A stretch of DNA of 64,000 nucleotides from Benincasa hispida. Lineage: Eukaryota > Streptophyta > Magnoliopsida > Cucurbitales > Cucurbitaceae. Positions within the stretch are counted from its first letter, which is position 1. Every line of letters begins with the position of its first letter. This document shows, one piece after another, positions 23,145 to 35,991 of the stretch. Location: positions 19,842,167 through 19,906,166 of the forward strand of contig NC_052359.1 of NCBI RefSeq assembly GCF_009727055.1. The letters run 5' to 3'. Under the pieces are notes generated by a model. That model was not told the origin of the DNA and ran no database searches. It saw nothing but the letters and a program-made list of their open reading frames with translations. The position numbers were made by a program, and so were the translations under genes.

Positions 23145-24461
23145 AAATCGTGTCTCAGAATTTATTTTTGGAAATTAAAATAAGAAAATTTTCGGGTTTT
23201 ACACTTCATTGTGGACATAGTTTACAAAATTGGATGTTTTCAAAAATTGGCACATAGTTTACTACTTTAAAACGTTTCAAGTTGTAAGCACCCATTTTTT
23301 TGGGCTTTTATTTTCTTGTTATCAAGTCTATAATTTCGTGTCGTTTGTGGTGAAGATTTTTCCATGAAAAAGGCTTCAATTCGGTGCATTTGTAATGAAA
23401 AAAGAAGAAGAACAGTAGCATTCTAGCCCAGGGCACAACAACGCCCTTGCGCAACGCTACAATGCTCGGGAAAAATTGCGTAAATCACCAGGACGCACAT
23501 CACAGGGCATAGCAACGTTGCGCAAGATTCCGTCGAGCGTTGTTGTACTCTAGCCACAGCTCCATTACGCTCCGAAAGCAAAAGCCAGAACACAATGATA
23601 CTCTCCAAAAATATTGCTATGCTCCAAACATTCGCGTGTGTGCCTGATGGTCTTCTGATCGTGAGTTCGAGGCAATTTCCATGGAAGGAGCAATTTTTAA
23701 CCCTTTTTTCCATACTTAATATTTTTTTTTGTTTTTTAATTAACTAAATTAATATAAGTGTTATATTAAATTAATTAATTTTTAAGAGTGCCAATTTTTT
23801 GTCCATTTTTTGTTATTTAATTAATTTTACATGTGATATATGATTATTTTTATTATATAGCATAATGTATGTCATATAGTTTAAAATCTCACCATAGGAT
23901 AAACATTTTATATCATGCATCATATTTAATATAATTCTTATATTATATAGTTGCATGATATATCCTAAGCATACTCATGCATCATATTAAATATAAATGT
24001 TATATTATATGATTGCATGCATAGTTAACATATCCATGCATCATACTATAGTATAAAAGTTATATTATAAAGTTTGTTTGATGGACGTGTTTAATTTTAA
24101 TTAGTTTATAATATAAGCGTTATATTATACAATGCAAATGGAATTGCATTCACCACGACATTATAAGCATGCAATACATTGTTAGGTTTATTAAAGGTTT
24201 AATAAACAAGAATCATATATTGTTAAACTATCCAATATAAGAGTTACATTGGGTTTATTTAACAATACACTTAGATAAATTATTAGTCGGATTTACTAAT
24301 TAACGAACCCTAGGTTTAAAACACTTAGTGAGAGGAAAATAATGTATATGATATGTCAATTTCCTTTCATGTTCTCTCTAATAGTTCACACCATCATATC
24401 TATGCTTGGCCTTATGGTACCGTTTGCTTGTGTCCCCCTAAGGAAGGTGTTTGCATAAGTC
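23145..24461 (+). mobile_element. RE-A leader, first part
   Basis: Noncoding leader homologous to the RE-B leader 31400-33060. CAACGCT-like words cluster at 23436-23545. A conserved module 'ggccttatgg...gtgtccccctaagg' is at 24408-24460, just before insertion of S3. The minus ORF 23713-23423 is a chance frame over the CAACGCT cluster. Confidence 0.75.
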
Positions 24462-24466
24462 AATTT

Positions 24467-25805
24467 TTATACGCACTCCAAAAGTGCATCTTTTTTTTTC
24501 TTCTTAGAATTTAGTTGATTTTATGCTTAATATGAGATCTTTGATGCTTTTTATGTTTAATTGAAGGAAATCGAGCAATCGGACTAGAACAAGCAATTTT
24601 TTAGGATTAATGGCCAAAATACCCCAAGAATGTCAAAACTTTGACTTAGGGCAATGATCAAGGGTGAAAAAGTGAAGAAAAGGTGAAGATTGGAGGCAGG
24701 GAAATGTCAAGCGAGTGTTGCAATGCTATCCCGCAATGCTGAAGACCTGAGAGCAATTGAAAACAGGGCAGTGTCTTAACACTGCCTTGTAGCATTGAGT
24801 CGATGCAATGGCTAAGGCGCGTTATGTATAAATCAACGTCAGTGTTGCAACACTGTGACTGCTACTTATAAAAGTAGTGGTTTGCCGAAATTGAAAAAGG
24901 GGACAATTTAGGGCTAATTTTTTAGAGCATAATCGATATTACGACGAGGCCTCCACGGAGAGTAATTCTGGACAGATGCAGCATCTCAGAGCTTCAGAGG
25001 ATCGAAGCTTTGAAGAGTTCGTTGGGTTGAAATTCCATATTCAAGGATGAGAGTCAAGAACTTGGCTTGCATCTTTTCCCCTCTTTTATTTTCTCTTCCT
25101 TTGGTTTGGAAACTTCATGAATGGTCTATGTTTGTTTTGTAACCATGAGTGACTGATTTGTGTTTCTAGGGTTTTGATCTTGTTTTATGGATTGCTCGAA
25201 CTAAATTCGTTATTCCTTAGATTTGATTTATGCATAATTATTTAGCATGCTTGTTCTCAATGCTTGCGAACAATTGGCCATTGTTTGAATGTTCTTTACT
25301 TAATGTCTTGCGTGAGAAAGAGGGCATTAGGTTAGATCTAGCATGTTAACTGGTAATCAAGTATGCACGAGAGTGATTGGAGATTAATAGAGATTGTTGA
25401 TGGAGGAACTTAATGTAGTAACTGATCAAGCAATTGCAAGAGATTGAATAATTGATGGTTAGTTATTACAAAGGATTGAGCTTGAGAGAGGATACCTGGA
25501 TATAAGACTCCCAGGTCTATAATTTGCATCAAACTAATCTAAAGTCTAAATAATTTATTTGGTTAATCCATTTAACAAAATTATAACCTAGGACATGTCT
25601 TTGTCTAGTTTTATCTCGGTGTTATCTTTAATTGTTTTTTGGAGTAGATTAATTAGATTCTCATCACAGTCTGGTTATTTAAACAAAATTAGAAGGATCT
25701 CTGAATAGCTAAAAGAGTCAAACCAGTTTCTCAGAGAACGATACTCAATCTCTTAACTGTTTTACTATATTATAACTTGATGCACGCTTGCGCAACACAC
25801 CATCA
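24467..25805 (+). mobile_element. Solo gypsy-type LTR S3 in the RE-A leader
   Basis: 1339 bp, starting TTATACGCAC (probably from TGATAGCAC by mutation) and ending ACACCATCA. Flanks AATTT (24462-24466) and AATAT (25806-25810) are a one-mismatch TSD. The RE-A leader is collinear across the gap. Length and terminal organisation match the G1 LTR. A TATA-like 'cttataaaag' lies at 24863-24872 and CAACGCT-like words at 24715-24860. Confidence 0.8.
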
Positions 25806-26219
25806 AATATCAAGGTGAATGAAGAAAGTGCTTATAGTAAATGGGAGAGGGATGTGTGTCAACATATCCCACAATCTCCTTCATTAGTTTGTAGTAAAGT
25901 TTCATGTTCGGCCTCATGGCACCTTTGGTTATGTTCCCCTGAGGAAGGTATTTGTATGAAATTTTACTCAAACTCCATAAATGGATATGATTGCTTTAGT
26001 TTTTTCCCCAATCGATTTTTTCCTATGGTTGGATCATTAGGGCGAAACTCTTAAATCTAAAATCAAGGGTTACACTTACGAGAAATTGTTAATCAAGTTA
26101 ATGATTTCTAAAATCGAACAATGGTGCCTAATCTAGATTTTTGCTAAAACTGTTTGGTTTTCATGTGTATTGCTTAATAACTAATATAAGTAATTTGTAT
26201 GTTTCAGCAAACTTCAAAC
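25806..26219 (+). mobile_element. RE-A leader, second part
   Basis: Continuation of the leader after S3, collinear with RE-B 33050-33616. It includes the second copy of the conserved module at 25910-25960 ('ggcctcatggcacc', then 'gttcccctgaggaagg'). The ORF 25788-26054 is not supported as a gene. Confidence 0.75.
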
Positions 26220-27235
26220 ATGACTAATGTTACATTGAATCTCTTAAGTGCTGATAAATTAAATGGTGACAACTATACAAGTTGGAAAAACACAATTAAA
26301 ACTATGCTAATCATCGATGACCTATTATTAGTCTTACTTAAGGAGTGTCCTTAAGTACCCGCTAAAAATGCAGCTCGAAATTTTTAGGATGCATATGAAA
26401 GGTGGGTAAAGGAAAATGAAAATTCCAAGCACATACTTGCCAGCTTATCTAAAGTCTTGGTAAAGAAGTATGAATCCATGGTCACTGCAAGCGAGATCAT
26501 GAAATCATTGCAAGAGATGTTTGGACAACCGTTCTCAATGCTCAAACATGACACTCTTAAATACATTTTCAATACCCATATGAAAGAAGGGACATCTGTT
26601 AGAGAAAACATTCTCAACATGATGGTCCATTTTAACATAGCTGAAATGAATGGGACTGTCATCAATGAGGCCAGTCAAGTTAGTTTTATTCTAGAAACTC
26701 TATCAGAGAGTTTCCTACAGTTCTATAGTAACGCTATTATGAACAAGCTATACTACAACCTGACCACCATTCTCTATGAACTATAGACTTACCAATCCTT
26801 GATGAAAGTCAAGGAGTAGAAGTGAGAGGCAAATGTTGCCACTTCTTTAAAGAAGTTCTACTAAGGTTCGACCTTTGGAACTAAGTCTGTGCCTTCTTCA
26901 TTTGGTACCAAAAAATAGAAGAATAAGAAGAAAGAAGGTCAGGAAAATAAAGCTAACCCTACTGTAGCCTAGAGAGGCAGGAAGGCCAAGGTTGCTAATA
27001 AATCTACTTCCATTGCAACTAGAAGGGACACTAGATACAGAACTGTCCCAAGTACTTCGCAGAGAAAAAATAGCGCAAATAAGGTAAATATGATTTACTA
27101 GTTTTGGAAATCTGTTTAATGGAAAATGGTCATTCAAACTAGATAATTGATTCAGGGGTCATTAATCATGTTTCTTCTTCTTTTTAGTGAATTAGTTCCA
27201 GGTAGTAGCTTGGGACTGACGAGAGATGATGCAGG
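26220..27235 (+). pseudogene. RE-A gag and start of protease, interrupted
   Basis: ATG at 26220 opens a copia gag (MTNVTLNLLSADKLNGDNY, then TSWKNTIKTML). In-frame stops at 26352-26354 (TAA) and 26385-26387 (TAG) interrupt it. The open part 26457-26786 has the UBN2-type gag segment (SLQEMFGQPFSMLKHDTLKY, NMMVHFNIAEMNG). A lysine-rich nucleocapsid-like stretch follows (26880-27060), then the start of the protease region near 27140. The coding sequence breaks at GCAGG (27231-27235), where RE-B inserted, and resumes at 42849. Confidence 0.88.
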
Positions 27236-27296
27236 TGTTGGGGTTGATGCCCTAAATGTCGTAGGGTCACATAGTTTGTAATTGTAATGTACAAAC
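27236..27296 (+). mobile_element. 5' LTR of RE-B, piece 1
   Basis: Starts TGTTGGGGTTGATGCCC and matches the 3' LTR at 41034. It ends with CAAAC (27292-27296), duplicated at 29434-29438, where solo LTR S4 inserted. Confidence 0.88.
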
Positions 27297-29433
27297 TGAA
27301 GGAACTCTTATCAAAGAGTATCTCTGAGTAGAAGCAAGATCGTTCCAAACTCAATATGACAGAATTACCGCATTCACAATCAAACAAACTAGTTATGCAT
27401 TAACAACAAATTACGGCATGCTCTCACTCTCGTCGTGCAAGCAAAACCAATCGTCGCCTTAAATCTTGTTCTCGTCAAGGAACTGCACCTCTCACTCTCA
27501 TTGTGTAAGCCAAACCAATCGTCCACCAAATCACTGTCATCTACCCACGAACGGACTTCTCACGAACAAGACAGTAGGGAAGACACCACCACTCAAAACC
27601 CTTGGTATTCTCAGAGTGAGAATCCAGGAGGTGTGGGCTCGGTTGGATTTGGTAGAGGGAAGAAGGATAGAATGATTGTTTACCACGACCAAGCAAGTAG
27701 AAGATATTGGGTGTCATCGTATAGACGAATGCTTGATCGTTTAGGTAAAGGTACATGATCGTGTAATAAAAGGGGCTTGATCGTATAGATGATCATTTAG
27801 TAAAACGCTCGGGCGCACGATCACTTAGAAAAAGCTAGACGATCATTTAATAAATTTTATGCGATCGTTTAGGAAAAGGTGCACTGTACACAATCGTTTA
27901 GTAAACACTGGGCTATTGTGTATGCTCTTAGTTTGCTAGGCGATAGGCAGTATACACAATCGGTGAGCGAATGTATGATCTTTTGCAAAATAAAAACCAT
28001 TTTCATTTTATCCTTCAGTTACGAAAACTGAATGCAACCTCCCTCTATCTCATTCGATTACGAAGAAAAAGCCGAGCAAAAATTATCCTATAGTCGTTTA
28101 ATTAAAAAATAAATATAATCATATTATATTTATAACCTATGGTTTAATATCACATCATATGCAACATATGAACCATAGTCCTTTTCTCCTCCACTAAATA
28201 TAAATCATATTTATATCATTTTCCTCCAATTAATATATCTCATACATTATGTCAACTATATCATATATAATTGACCAGTTCAATAATATCATATATAATC
28301 GAACTCTCTCTTGTCAATTTAAACAATTCAAACTGACCCAAAAACTGATTCTCAACTTGAATCCATTGAGCTACCAAGGGGACCTTATGGGCCTATGGCT
28401 CAAAGCTCCAACAGTATGTGAATAGCTGTGTAAACTCTTTAGCCACGAGATCCACCATCCGTTAACTGCCAGGCATTCGACTAAAGACCGACAACTGCAC
28501 TCTTCTCACCACAGATATATTTTTGCGTCCATCAAATATAACCAATCAATAGTACGATAACCCTTCACAGATGCTCGTAAGTACAGTTAGGTCACTTTAC
28601 CGTTTTGCCCCTATAGTTACATCTAACTTCTTAAGTACCACTGATCTCTCTAATAAACAATACAACATAGTTCTACTATGTGTGAGCACCTCTCGAGCCA
28701 TGAGAAGGTGTATGGCACTACTCGTTTGAGCCCCGAAATCAGCCCTTAAGAGAGCAATTTATCTACTTACCCCTACTTCCGGGAAAGAGTGAATTCCATC
28801 TTGTGTAGCTGAGTTCCCAGCTCCCAAATCAGACGAATCCCCAAAGTGGTAGGTTTGAGTCGGCGATCTGGCCACTCGCACCCATGCAAATCAAAGGACC
28901 GCCCTCAAAGGCAGAAGTTCCCAACTGACTCAAGATTTAGGCTATGTTACCTATGGTCATCCTAGTGAAGTGAAGTCTCTATCATGAACGACATTATATA
29001 ATGAGATTATAACACTTCGTGGTCTGGTCTTATACAAACTCCTTTGTATAGGACGCCTCCGCTCGCATGTCTCCACATGAATGATCAGGATCAGACCATA
29101 TGTAGCAAGTCACAACACTTGTAACTATTCTACAAAGCGAGCCACATCCGTAGTGTTACCAGGATAAGGTTTCTCTCCTATATCCATATACTACAGACCA
29201 TTTTGGTTATCACTTAAGACATGATCCACCTATATGTCTCCACATACATGCTTAAGTTGCAATGACAACCAGGGATCTTAGTTTATTGGTTTGTGGTAAA
29301 CCAAATAAAACATCCAATCTTCCATAGACAATAGTGAAGAAAATATCATATATTATTACATCACAAACGTTTGTTCAATACTGTGTTTACAAACTATAGG
29401 ACCCCATGAGAGTTTAAGGCATCATCCCCAACA
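27297..29433 (-). mobile_element. Solo copia LTR S4 (minus strand) in the RE-B 5' LTR
   Basis: On the plus strand it reads TGAAGGAACTC at 27297 to CATCCCCAACA at 29433, i.e. a minus-strand LTR of 2137 bp with a perfect TSD CAAAC. No PBS or coding sequence adjoins it. ORFs at 27435-27758, 27466-27675 and 27541-27756 are chance frames within it. It contains the CGATCG-word array at 27730-27990. Confidence 0.9.
27730..27990. repeat. CGATCG-word array in S4
   Basis: About ten variants of a 12- to 16-base word (for example 'ttgatcgtttagg', 'acgatcatttaa', 'gcgatcgtttagg', 'acaatcgtttag') occur in about 260 bp, separated by 10 to 25 bases. Confidence 0.78.
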
Positions 29434-31386
29434 CAAACATTGTATTTACGTAATAAAATATGCGATGAACATTTTATTTATGTAATAAAATATGCAATGA
29501 ACATTTTAATTTATGTAATAAAATATGTGATGAACTTTTTATTTATGTAATAAAATATGTGATGTTTTATTTTAAAATTAGTTGCATTAACCACAAACCA
29601 TAAACTAACATCCGAGGTTATCTTGTATCTTAAATATGTAAAGACATATAGGTGGATCATGTTGAAGTGATAACCTAAATGGTATGTAGTAGATGGATAA
29701 GGTTGGATACCTTATCCTGGTGACATTAAGAATATGGCCTGCTTTGTAGATGTTACAGATATTATAAAGTGCTATAAATGATCTAATCTTGATCATTCAT
29801 GTGGAGACATGTGAGCAGGGATATTCTATACAAAGGAGTTTGTATAAGACCGGACCACAAAATGTTTAGTCTCGTTATATAACGTTGTTCATAATAGAGA
29901 CTTACATTTCACCAGGATGACTATAGGTAACATGACCTAAATCCTGAGTGAGTTGTGAACTCTGGACTATGAGAGTTATCCTTTGATTTGTATGGGTGAG
30001 AGTGGCCAGATTGCCGACTCAATAAGCCTACCATTTTGAGGATTTTTCTGATTAGGGAGTAGGGAATACAACTACACAAGAAGAAATCCATTCCTTCCCT
30101 AATGTCGTGGTAAGTAGATAAATTGCTCCTTTAAGGGCTGGTTTTGGGACTTAAATAATATTACATCACACCATTTCCTGTCTCAAAAAGGATTTATTCA
30201 TAGTTGGACTATGATCTATTGTTCATTAGAAGGATCAATGTTATTTAAGGAGTTAGATGTAACTACAGGGGCAAAACGGTAATTTTGGCCCAATTGTGCC
30301 TACAAGTAATTAGTGAATGGTCATTGTACTGTTGACTGGTTATATGCAATGGACACAAAAATATATCTATAGTCCAAAGAGTGCAACTGATAGTCTTTAG
30401 TGGAGTGCCGTCAGTTAACGGATGGTGAATAATTTAATTAAAAAGAATTAATTATTCACGTACCATTGGAGCTTCAGTCTACATGTCCATGAGGTCGCCT
30501 CGATAGCTCAATAGGAATAAACGAGAATCAATTTTTTGATTAATTTGAATTGTTCAAATTAATTGAGAGAATTAATTATATATGATATAATTACTATGAT
30601 GTATTTGATACATTATATTATTTGGGAGAGGAAAAGAGTATTTGAATATGATTCAAATATTTATTATATGAATTGAATTCATATTGTTAAATTTAATGTA
30701 AATGTGATTTATATTAAATGTCACTGGTGAGAGAAAAGAAACTATAGGTTATATTATATATGATACAATATTAAAACTATATGTTATATGTTATATTTAA
30801 TATAACATATAGTTTAATATATATTATATGATAAGTTAGTTATCATATTAATATATATTAAATTAAATTAAATTAAAATAATTTTATTAATTTAAATTAA
30901 TGAAGAGAGGAAGTTGTAACTCCTTCCCCCTCTTTTCTCTCCACTTCATGTAAATGGGAATGTTGGTTTTCAAAATCGGCTTCATCTTCTTCCTGAGAAT
31001 AACACACAATAGAAGTACAACGCTCTAAGTAGAATTCCCAGTGATCATCTCTTCCTACCTCAAAAAATTTCCCTTCCCTAAAAAATAATCCAAAATAGCC
31101 AGAGCCAACAACTCTTGGGTTATCTACCTGAAAATATCGTGGTCTCCAAGTGGTGGTACCCTTTTGGTGTTGTGTTCTTCATAGAGAAGAAGGATTTGTG
31201 AAGATTTTTGTATCTTCAAAGATAAGGGTTTTCTAATCCCTATTTACTTTTATTGTAATTAGCATGTTATATTTCATATAGATATAAATGCATATTTCAT
31301 TCTTCTATAAAAATTGCAATTATGTAACAATTGGGGTTTGGGAAGATCCGCTTCCGCTCGAGGATACCCTCACAAGGATTCCTTCA
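29434..31386 (+). mobile_element. 5' LTR of RE-B, piece 2
   Basis: Continues the LTR after S4 and ends GGATTCCTTCA at 31386, followed by the PBS. With piece 1 the LTR is about 2.0 kb. It carries a four-copy tandem repeat at 29440-29575 that is reduced in the 3' LTR. Confidence 0.9.
29440..29575. repeat. Tandem repeat of about 36 bp in RE-B 5' LTR
   Basis: Four copies of a unit with 'tatgtaataaaatatg' and 'gatgaacatttt' follow each other. The 3' LTR (41095-41140) has only a single full copy and part of a second, so the copy number changed after insertion or during reverse transcription. Confidence 0.85.
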
Positions 31387-31388
31387 AT

Positions 31389-31400
31389 TGGTATCAGAGA
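31389..31400 (+). other. Primer binding site of RE-B
   Basis: TGGTATCAGAGA matches the initiator Met tRNA type PBS over 11 of 12 bases, two bases after the LTR end. This confirms a plus-strand copia element. Confidence 0.9.
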
Positions 31401-33616
31401 CTTTAGGTTTTGATCCGAAATTCTAATTTTTTTAATCTATTTTACAGTCTATGGTAGGTATGTGCATTCTGTAAATCATGAGATGTTTTATATTGAATGT
31501 GATATTGCATTGATGGATGTTTTCAGGATTAGACATTAGAATTTATGGCTTTCTTTATGAATCTCGATCTGTAAAAGCCCATGTTTTATGGGATAATTTA
31601 GCTATCGAGTTTGTATTCAAGTCCTTGAGTCGTTTGTGATGCTTCTGGCTAGATTATGGAGAATTTGAGGTGGAAAAACAATGGTTTTTCGAAGGAGTTC
31701 GAAACAGTATAAAGGCTTCTATATTGTAGCGTCGTAATGTTTTGCCCTATCTTTGTGACGCTACAATGCAGCAGACAAAAGGAAATTTTCGTAGCGTGCA
31801 ATGCTGGGTACAACGTTGTGACACTCCGAGATGGAAGTTTCACGCGATTTAGCTCCGATTTGCCCATGATTTGTGGTCTGCCAGTCCGATTCGACTCGTG
31901 GGTTCTCTAGTTCGAGCAATTTGGGTTTATCTAGACCGGTTCCTGGTTCGGTTTGAGTGGTTCAAGGTCCGATTCACTTGTTTCGAATCGAATGGATATT
32001 CTTTTCTAATAGTTAGTATAAAATCTCATTATAGTAATGCATTTAATTTTATGCATCATTTATACTATAAGTATTATAATATAAGTAAATGCATGATTTA
32101 TTTGATATAACATGTTCATGCATCATATACTATAAATGTTATAATATATGCATGTATACATTAATAACATATACCTGCATCATTTACATTATAAGAGTTA
32201 TAGTATATAGTATGAATGTATGTTTATAGTATGTTATTAATATTTTCATTACTTTAGTATATATAATGGTTTGTATATTAGTAATGAATTGACGTTGCAT
32301 GAAGCATGACATTACCTTAGATACTTTATGATTGTTATAATTTACTAAAGGATGTAAAAGCATGCAATGCATGGTTTTAATTTATTTCATTTGTTTACAA
32401 CTGTCATAACAAAATGAAATTAGAAATTAAAACCAATAAATAAGAGTTGCATGCAAACCTTAGGTTAAAAATCATTTTTTTAAGATTGTTTTAAAACGTG
32501 ATTCACATAGACCTAAAATCACTTTCTTAATGAGATTAGAAATTTAAGTTTAATCTTTTAATCGGTTTAATAGGATTAAGTTCATCTTAATTAAAAGATT
32601 AAATATTGTAACAAATGTATCTATAAGGGACCTTTTGTCTAAGGCTAGTTCTGTCTAGGTTGGGATAGTTAAGTTGACAGAAACGTAACACCCCTACCTG
32701 GAAACTTACCTAAAAAGGTGAATTAGATAGATTTGGTACAAGCACGCAAGTTTGATTAAAGTTTGTTAAAGAGTTTAATGAACCTGAATCAAAATTGTTT
32801 AAGTATCCAAAGGCAAGTGTTGTTTTTGGGCAAATTAAACAATTTCTTAGATGAAATCAGTAGCCGAATTTTTCTAAGTTAATTGATTTCATCTAAGTTA
32901 CTTAATCCTAGGTAAAATGCTTAGTGTGAGGAAAATGGGGTGTATGATACTTCATTCCATCCTCCTCACATTTCTCCTTAAAGTTCACACCATGAGATCT
33001 ATACTCGGCCTTGAGGCACTATGGGTGTCCCCCTATGGGTGGCATTTGTATAGATCAATATCATGGTGAATGGAGAGAGTGTTTATAGTAAGTGGGAGTG
33101 GGATGTGTGACAAAACATCCCTCGGTCTCTCTTATTAGTTTGAAGTAAAGTTTCATGCATGGCCTTATGGCACCATGGGTGTCCCCCTAAAGGATGACAT
33201 TTTTGCATGACGTTCTATTCAAACTCAAGCAATGGATAGGGTTGTTTTAGTTTCATGTCTCAATCGATTTTTTCCTACGGTTAGTTCATTAGGGCAGAAC
33301 TCTAAGACCTAAAATGCAGAGTTACACTTAGAATTGTTCAGTGAGTTTAACAAATTTTTGACCGAACAATAATGATTGATAGTTACAATAACAAGGTGTT
33401 GTTTTGTCTATTGGTTGAGAATGTCTCATTTTAGTGAAGGGACACTTGATCACCTTACAGTGACTTTTGTTCTACCTTGCTGAAATATCAATGCAAAATA
33501 GATGTCACTTAGGGTAGACTAGACTATTTTGCTAAAATTGATTGGTTGTCTTATTAATTTAATGGAAATAAACTAATAATAAATAATTTGTATGGTTTCA
33601 ATAATCCTTTATCAAT
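31401..33616 (+). mobile_element. RE-B leader
   Basis: About 2.2 kb without gag homology, collinear with the RE-A leader. It holds CAACGCT-like words at 31725-31825 and two copies of the conserved module ('ggccttgaggcac' at 33007, 'ggccttatggcaccatgggt' at 33161). Short ORFs here (31649-31867, 31871-32110, 32184-32372) have no support. Confidence 0.75.
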
Positions 33617-33900
33617 ATGACTTTTGCTCCTTAAATCTACTCGCGTTGATAAATTAACAGGTGAAAAATAAACCTCATGGAAAAACACGATCAACATAAT
33701 ACTTATAATGGATGACATTCGTTTTGTCTTGATGGAGGACTGTCCTCCCATTCCAGCTTCCAATTTTGCTCGAAATGTTCGAGAAGTATACGAGCATTGG
33801 ACACGAAAAAATGAAAAGGCCCAAGTGTATATCTTGGTGAGTCTTTCCGAAGTCTTGGCCAAGAAGCATGAGCCCATGCTCACAACCTGTGAGATCATAG
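33617..33900 (+). pseudogene. RE-B gag, piece 1
   Basis: ATG at 33617 aligns with the RE-A gag start; a frameshift and a stop follow near 33650-33670, then the frame reads LMEDCPPIPASNFARNVREV, HWTRKNEKAQVYILVSL and AKKHEPMLTTCEII. The sequence is cut at CATAG (33896-33900) by solo LTR S5. Confidence 0.82.
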
Positions 33901-35991
33901 TGTTGGGGTTGATGCCCTAAAGTCTTGTGTCCTATAGTTTGTAAATAGTTTGTACGAACGCTTGTGTTGTTAATATATGATATTTACTTCACATCTTGTA
34001 TTTTGCTCAGTTGCTTGTTTTAATTTGCATTACCACAAACCAATAAACATAAAATCTCTGGTTATCTGTATATGATTCAAGCATGTATGTGGTGACATAC
34101 AAGTGGATCATGTCTTGAGTGATAACCAAAATGGTATGTAGTATATAGATATAGGAGGGAAACCTTATCCTGGTAACGCTTTGTAGAATGGTCACAAGTG
34201 TTGTGACTTATCACAAATGGTTTGATCCTGATCATTCGTGTTGGGGACATGCGAGCGGGGGCCTCCTATATAAAGAGTTTGAATAAGACTTGACCACGAA
34301 GTGTTAACGTCTCGTTATATAACACCGTTCATGATAGAGGATTTACTTCACTAGGATAACCATACGTAACATGACCTCAATCCTAAGTGAGTTGGGAACT
34401 CCTACCATTGAGGGCGGTCCTTTGATTTGTATGGGTGCGAGTGGCCAGGTCGTCGACTCAAACCTACCATTTTGGGGATTCATCTGATTTGGGAGTTAAG
34501 AACTCAACTACACAAGATGGAATTCACTCCTTCCCCGAGGTAAGGGTAAGTAGATAGATAGCTCCCTTAAGAGTTGATTCCGGGGCTTAAACGATGTGGC
34601 GCCACACACCTTCTCTTGGCCCGAGAGGTGTTCACACATAGTTGGACTATGTTATATTGTTCATTAGAGGAATCAGTGGTACTTAAGGAGTGAGATGTAA
34701 CTACGGGGCAAAACAGTGATTTGGTCCAATTGTACTTACGAGCATCTGTGAAGGGTCATTGTACTCATGATTATTATATCCGATGGACACAGAAATATAT
34801 ATGTGGTAAGAAGAGTTCAGCTGTTGGTCTTTAGTGGAATGCCTGACAATTAATGGATGGTAGTTCTCGTGGCTAAAGTGTTTAGTCAGCTATTTACGAA
34901 CCGTTGGAGCTTCGAGCCACAGGTTAATTAGGTCCCCTGGGTAGCCTGGATAAAGTCGAGAACCAGTGTTTGGGTTAATTTTAAATGTTCAAATTGACAA
35001 GAGGAAGTTCGATTATATATGATATAATTGGACTGGTTAATTATATATGATATAATTGGCTAAATGTATGAGATACATTATTTTGGAGGAAATAAGATAT
35101 AAATATGATTTATATCAAGTAGAGGAGAAAATACTATAGTAGATATGTGATATAAAACTATAGGATAAAAATATAATATGATTATATTTATTAATTAATT
35201 AGTTGGTTAATTATATGATAATTAATCCAAAATTCACGTTTGGACGTGGGTTAGTGGGAATAAGTTGGTTATTGTAACCGATGAAATAAAAATGAAATTG
35301 TTTCATTTTTTGAATAGTTCAATCGTAGTTCAAAAGGAAAAAGAGAGCATGCGTTGGTAAGATAGAAAACGATCGCTTAAGAAAATCGAGAGACTATACG
35401 ATAGCTTTTCTCTATCTAAATGATCGTCCACCTCATGCCTAAACGATTGCATACTAGTTCCTACACGATCGCATAGCTTCTCTAAACGATCGTATAGTTT
35501 TCCGATTTTGTTAAACGATCATATACCATTTCCAAAACACTTGTTTAGTAAAACCTACACGATCGTGTAGTGTCTCCTAAACGATAAGCAGCGTGCTATG
35601 CAATAGCGCCTTTTTCCCTCCCACTTGCTTATCGCCTACACGATTTATGCTTCCTCCTTCCCCTACCAAATTCACCAAAGACCACACTTTGGATTTTCAC
35701 TCGGAGAATACCCGGGGCTCTTTTCTGGTGGTGTCATCCCCATTGCGTTCGTGAGTTTGCAATTGTGCGTGCTGCTATGTTGACGATTGGGTGGAGGTTT
35801 CTGCTGCGGTGAGTTCCGAAGTTTCGAAGAACTGGTCACTCATTCCCTTGTTATTATCTTGTTCTTAGCATGTCGTTAATTAAGATTTGTTTGCATAACT
35901 GTATGTTTGAATGTATGATATGTATTTCGGTCATGCTGAGATCGGAGCGATCCGAAAGTGCTCATGGAATTCTTCGGTAAGAGATCCTTCA
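33901..35991 (+). mobile_element. Solo copia LTR S5 in RE-B gag
   Basis: 2091 bp from TGTTGGGGTTGATGCCC to GAGATCCTTCA with a perfect TSD CATAG (33896-33900, 35992-35996). The gag frame is collinear across it. It contains a CGATCG-word array (35370-35600). No PBS or coding sequence adjoins either end, so it is a solo LTR. Confidence 0.92.
35370..35600. repeat. CGATCG-word array in S5
   Basis: About ten variants of words such as AAACGATCGC, ACACGATCGCATAG, TAAACGATCGTATAG and AAACGATCATATAC in about 230 bp. Many are palindromic at their CGATCG centre. Confidence 0.8.

Noticed and set aside
27435..27758. Overlapping ORFs near 27.4-27.8 kb as possible host gene
   Set aside because: They lie wholly within solo LTR S4, bounded by TSD CAAAC, and occur on both strands without domain signal.
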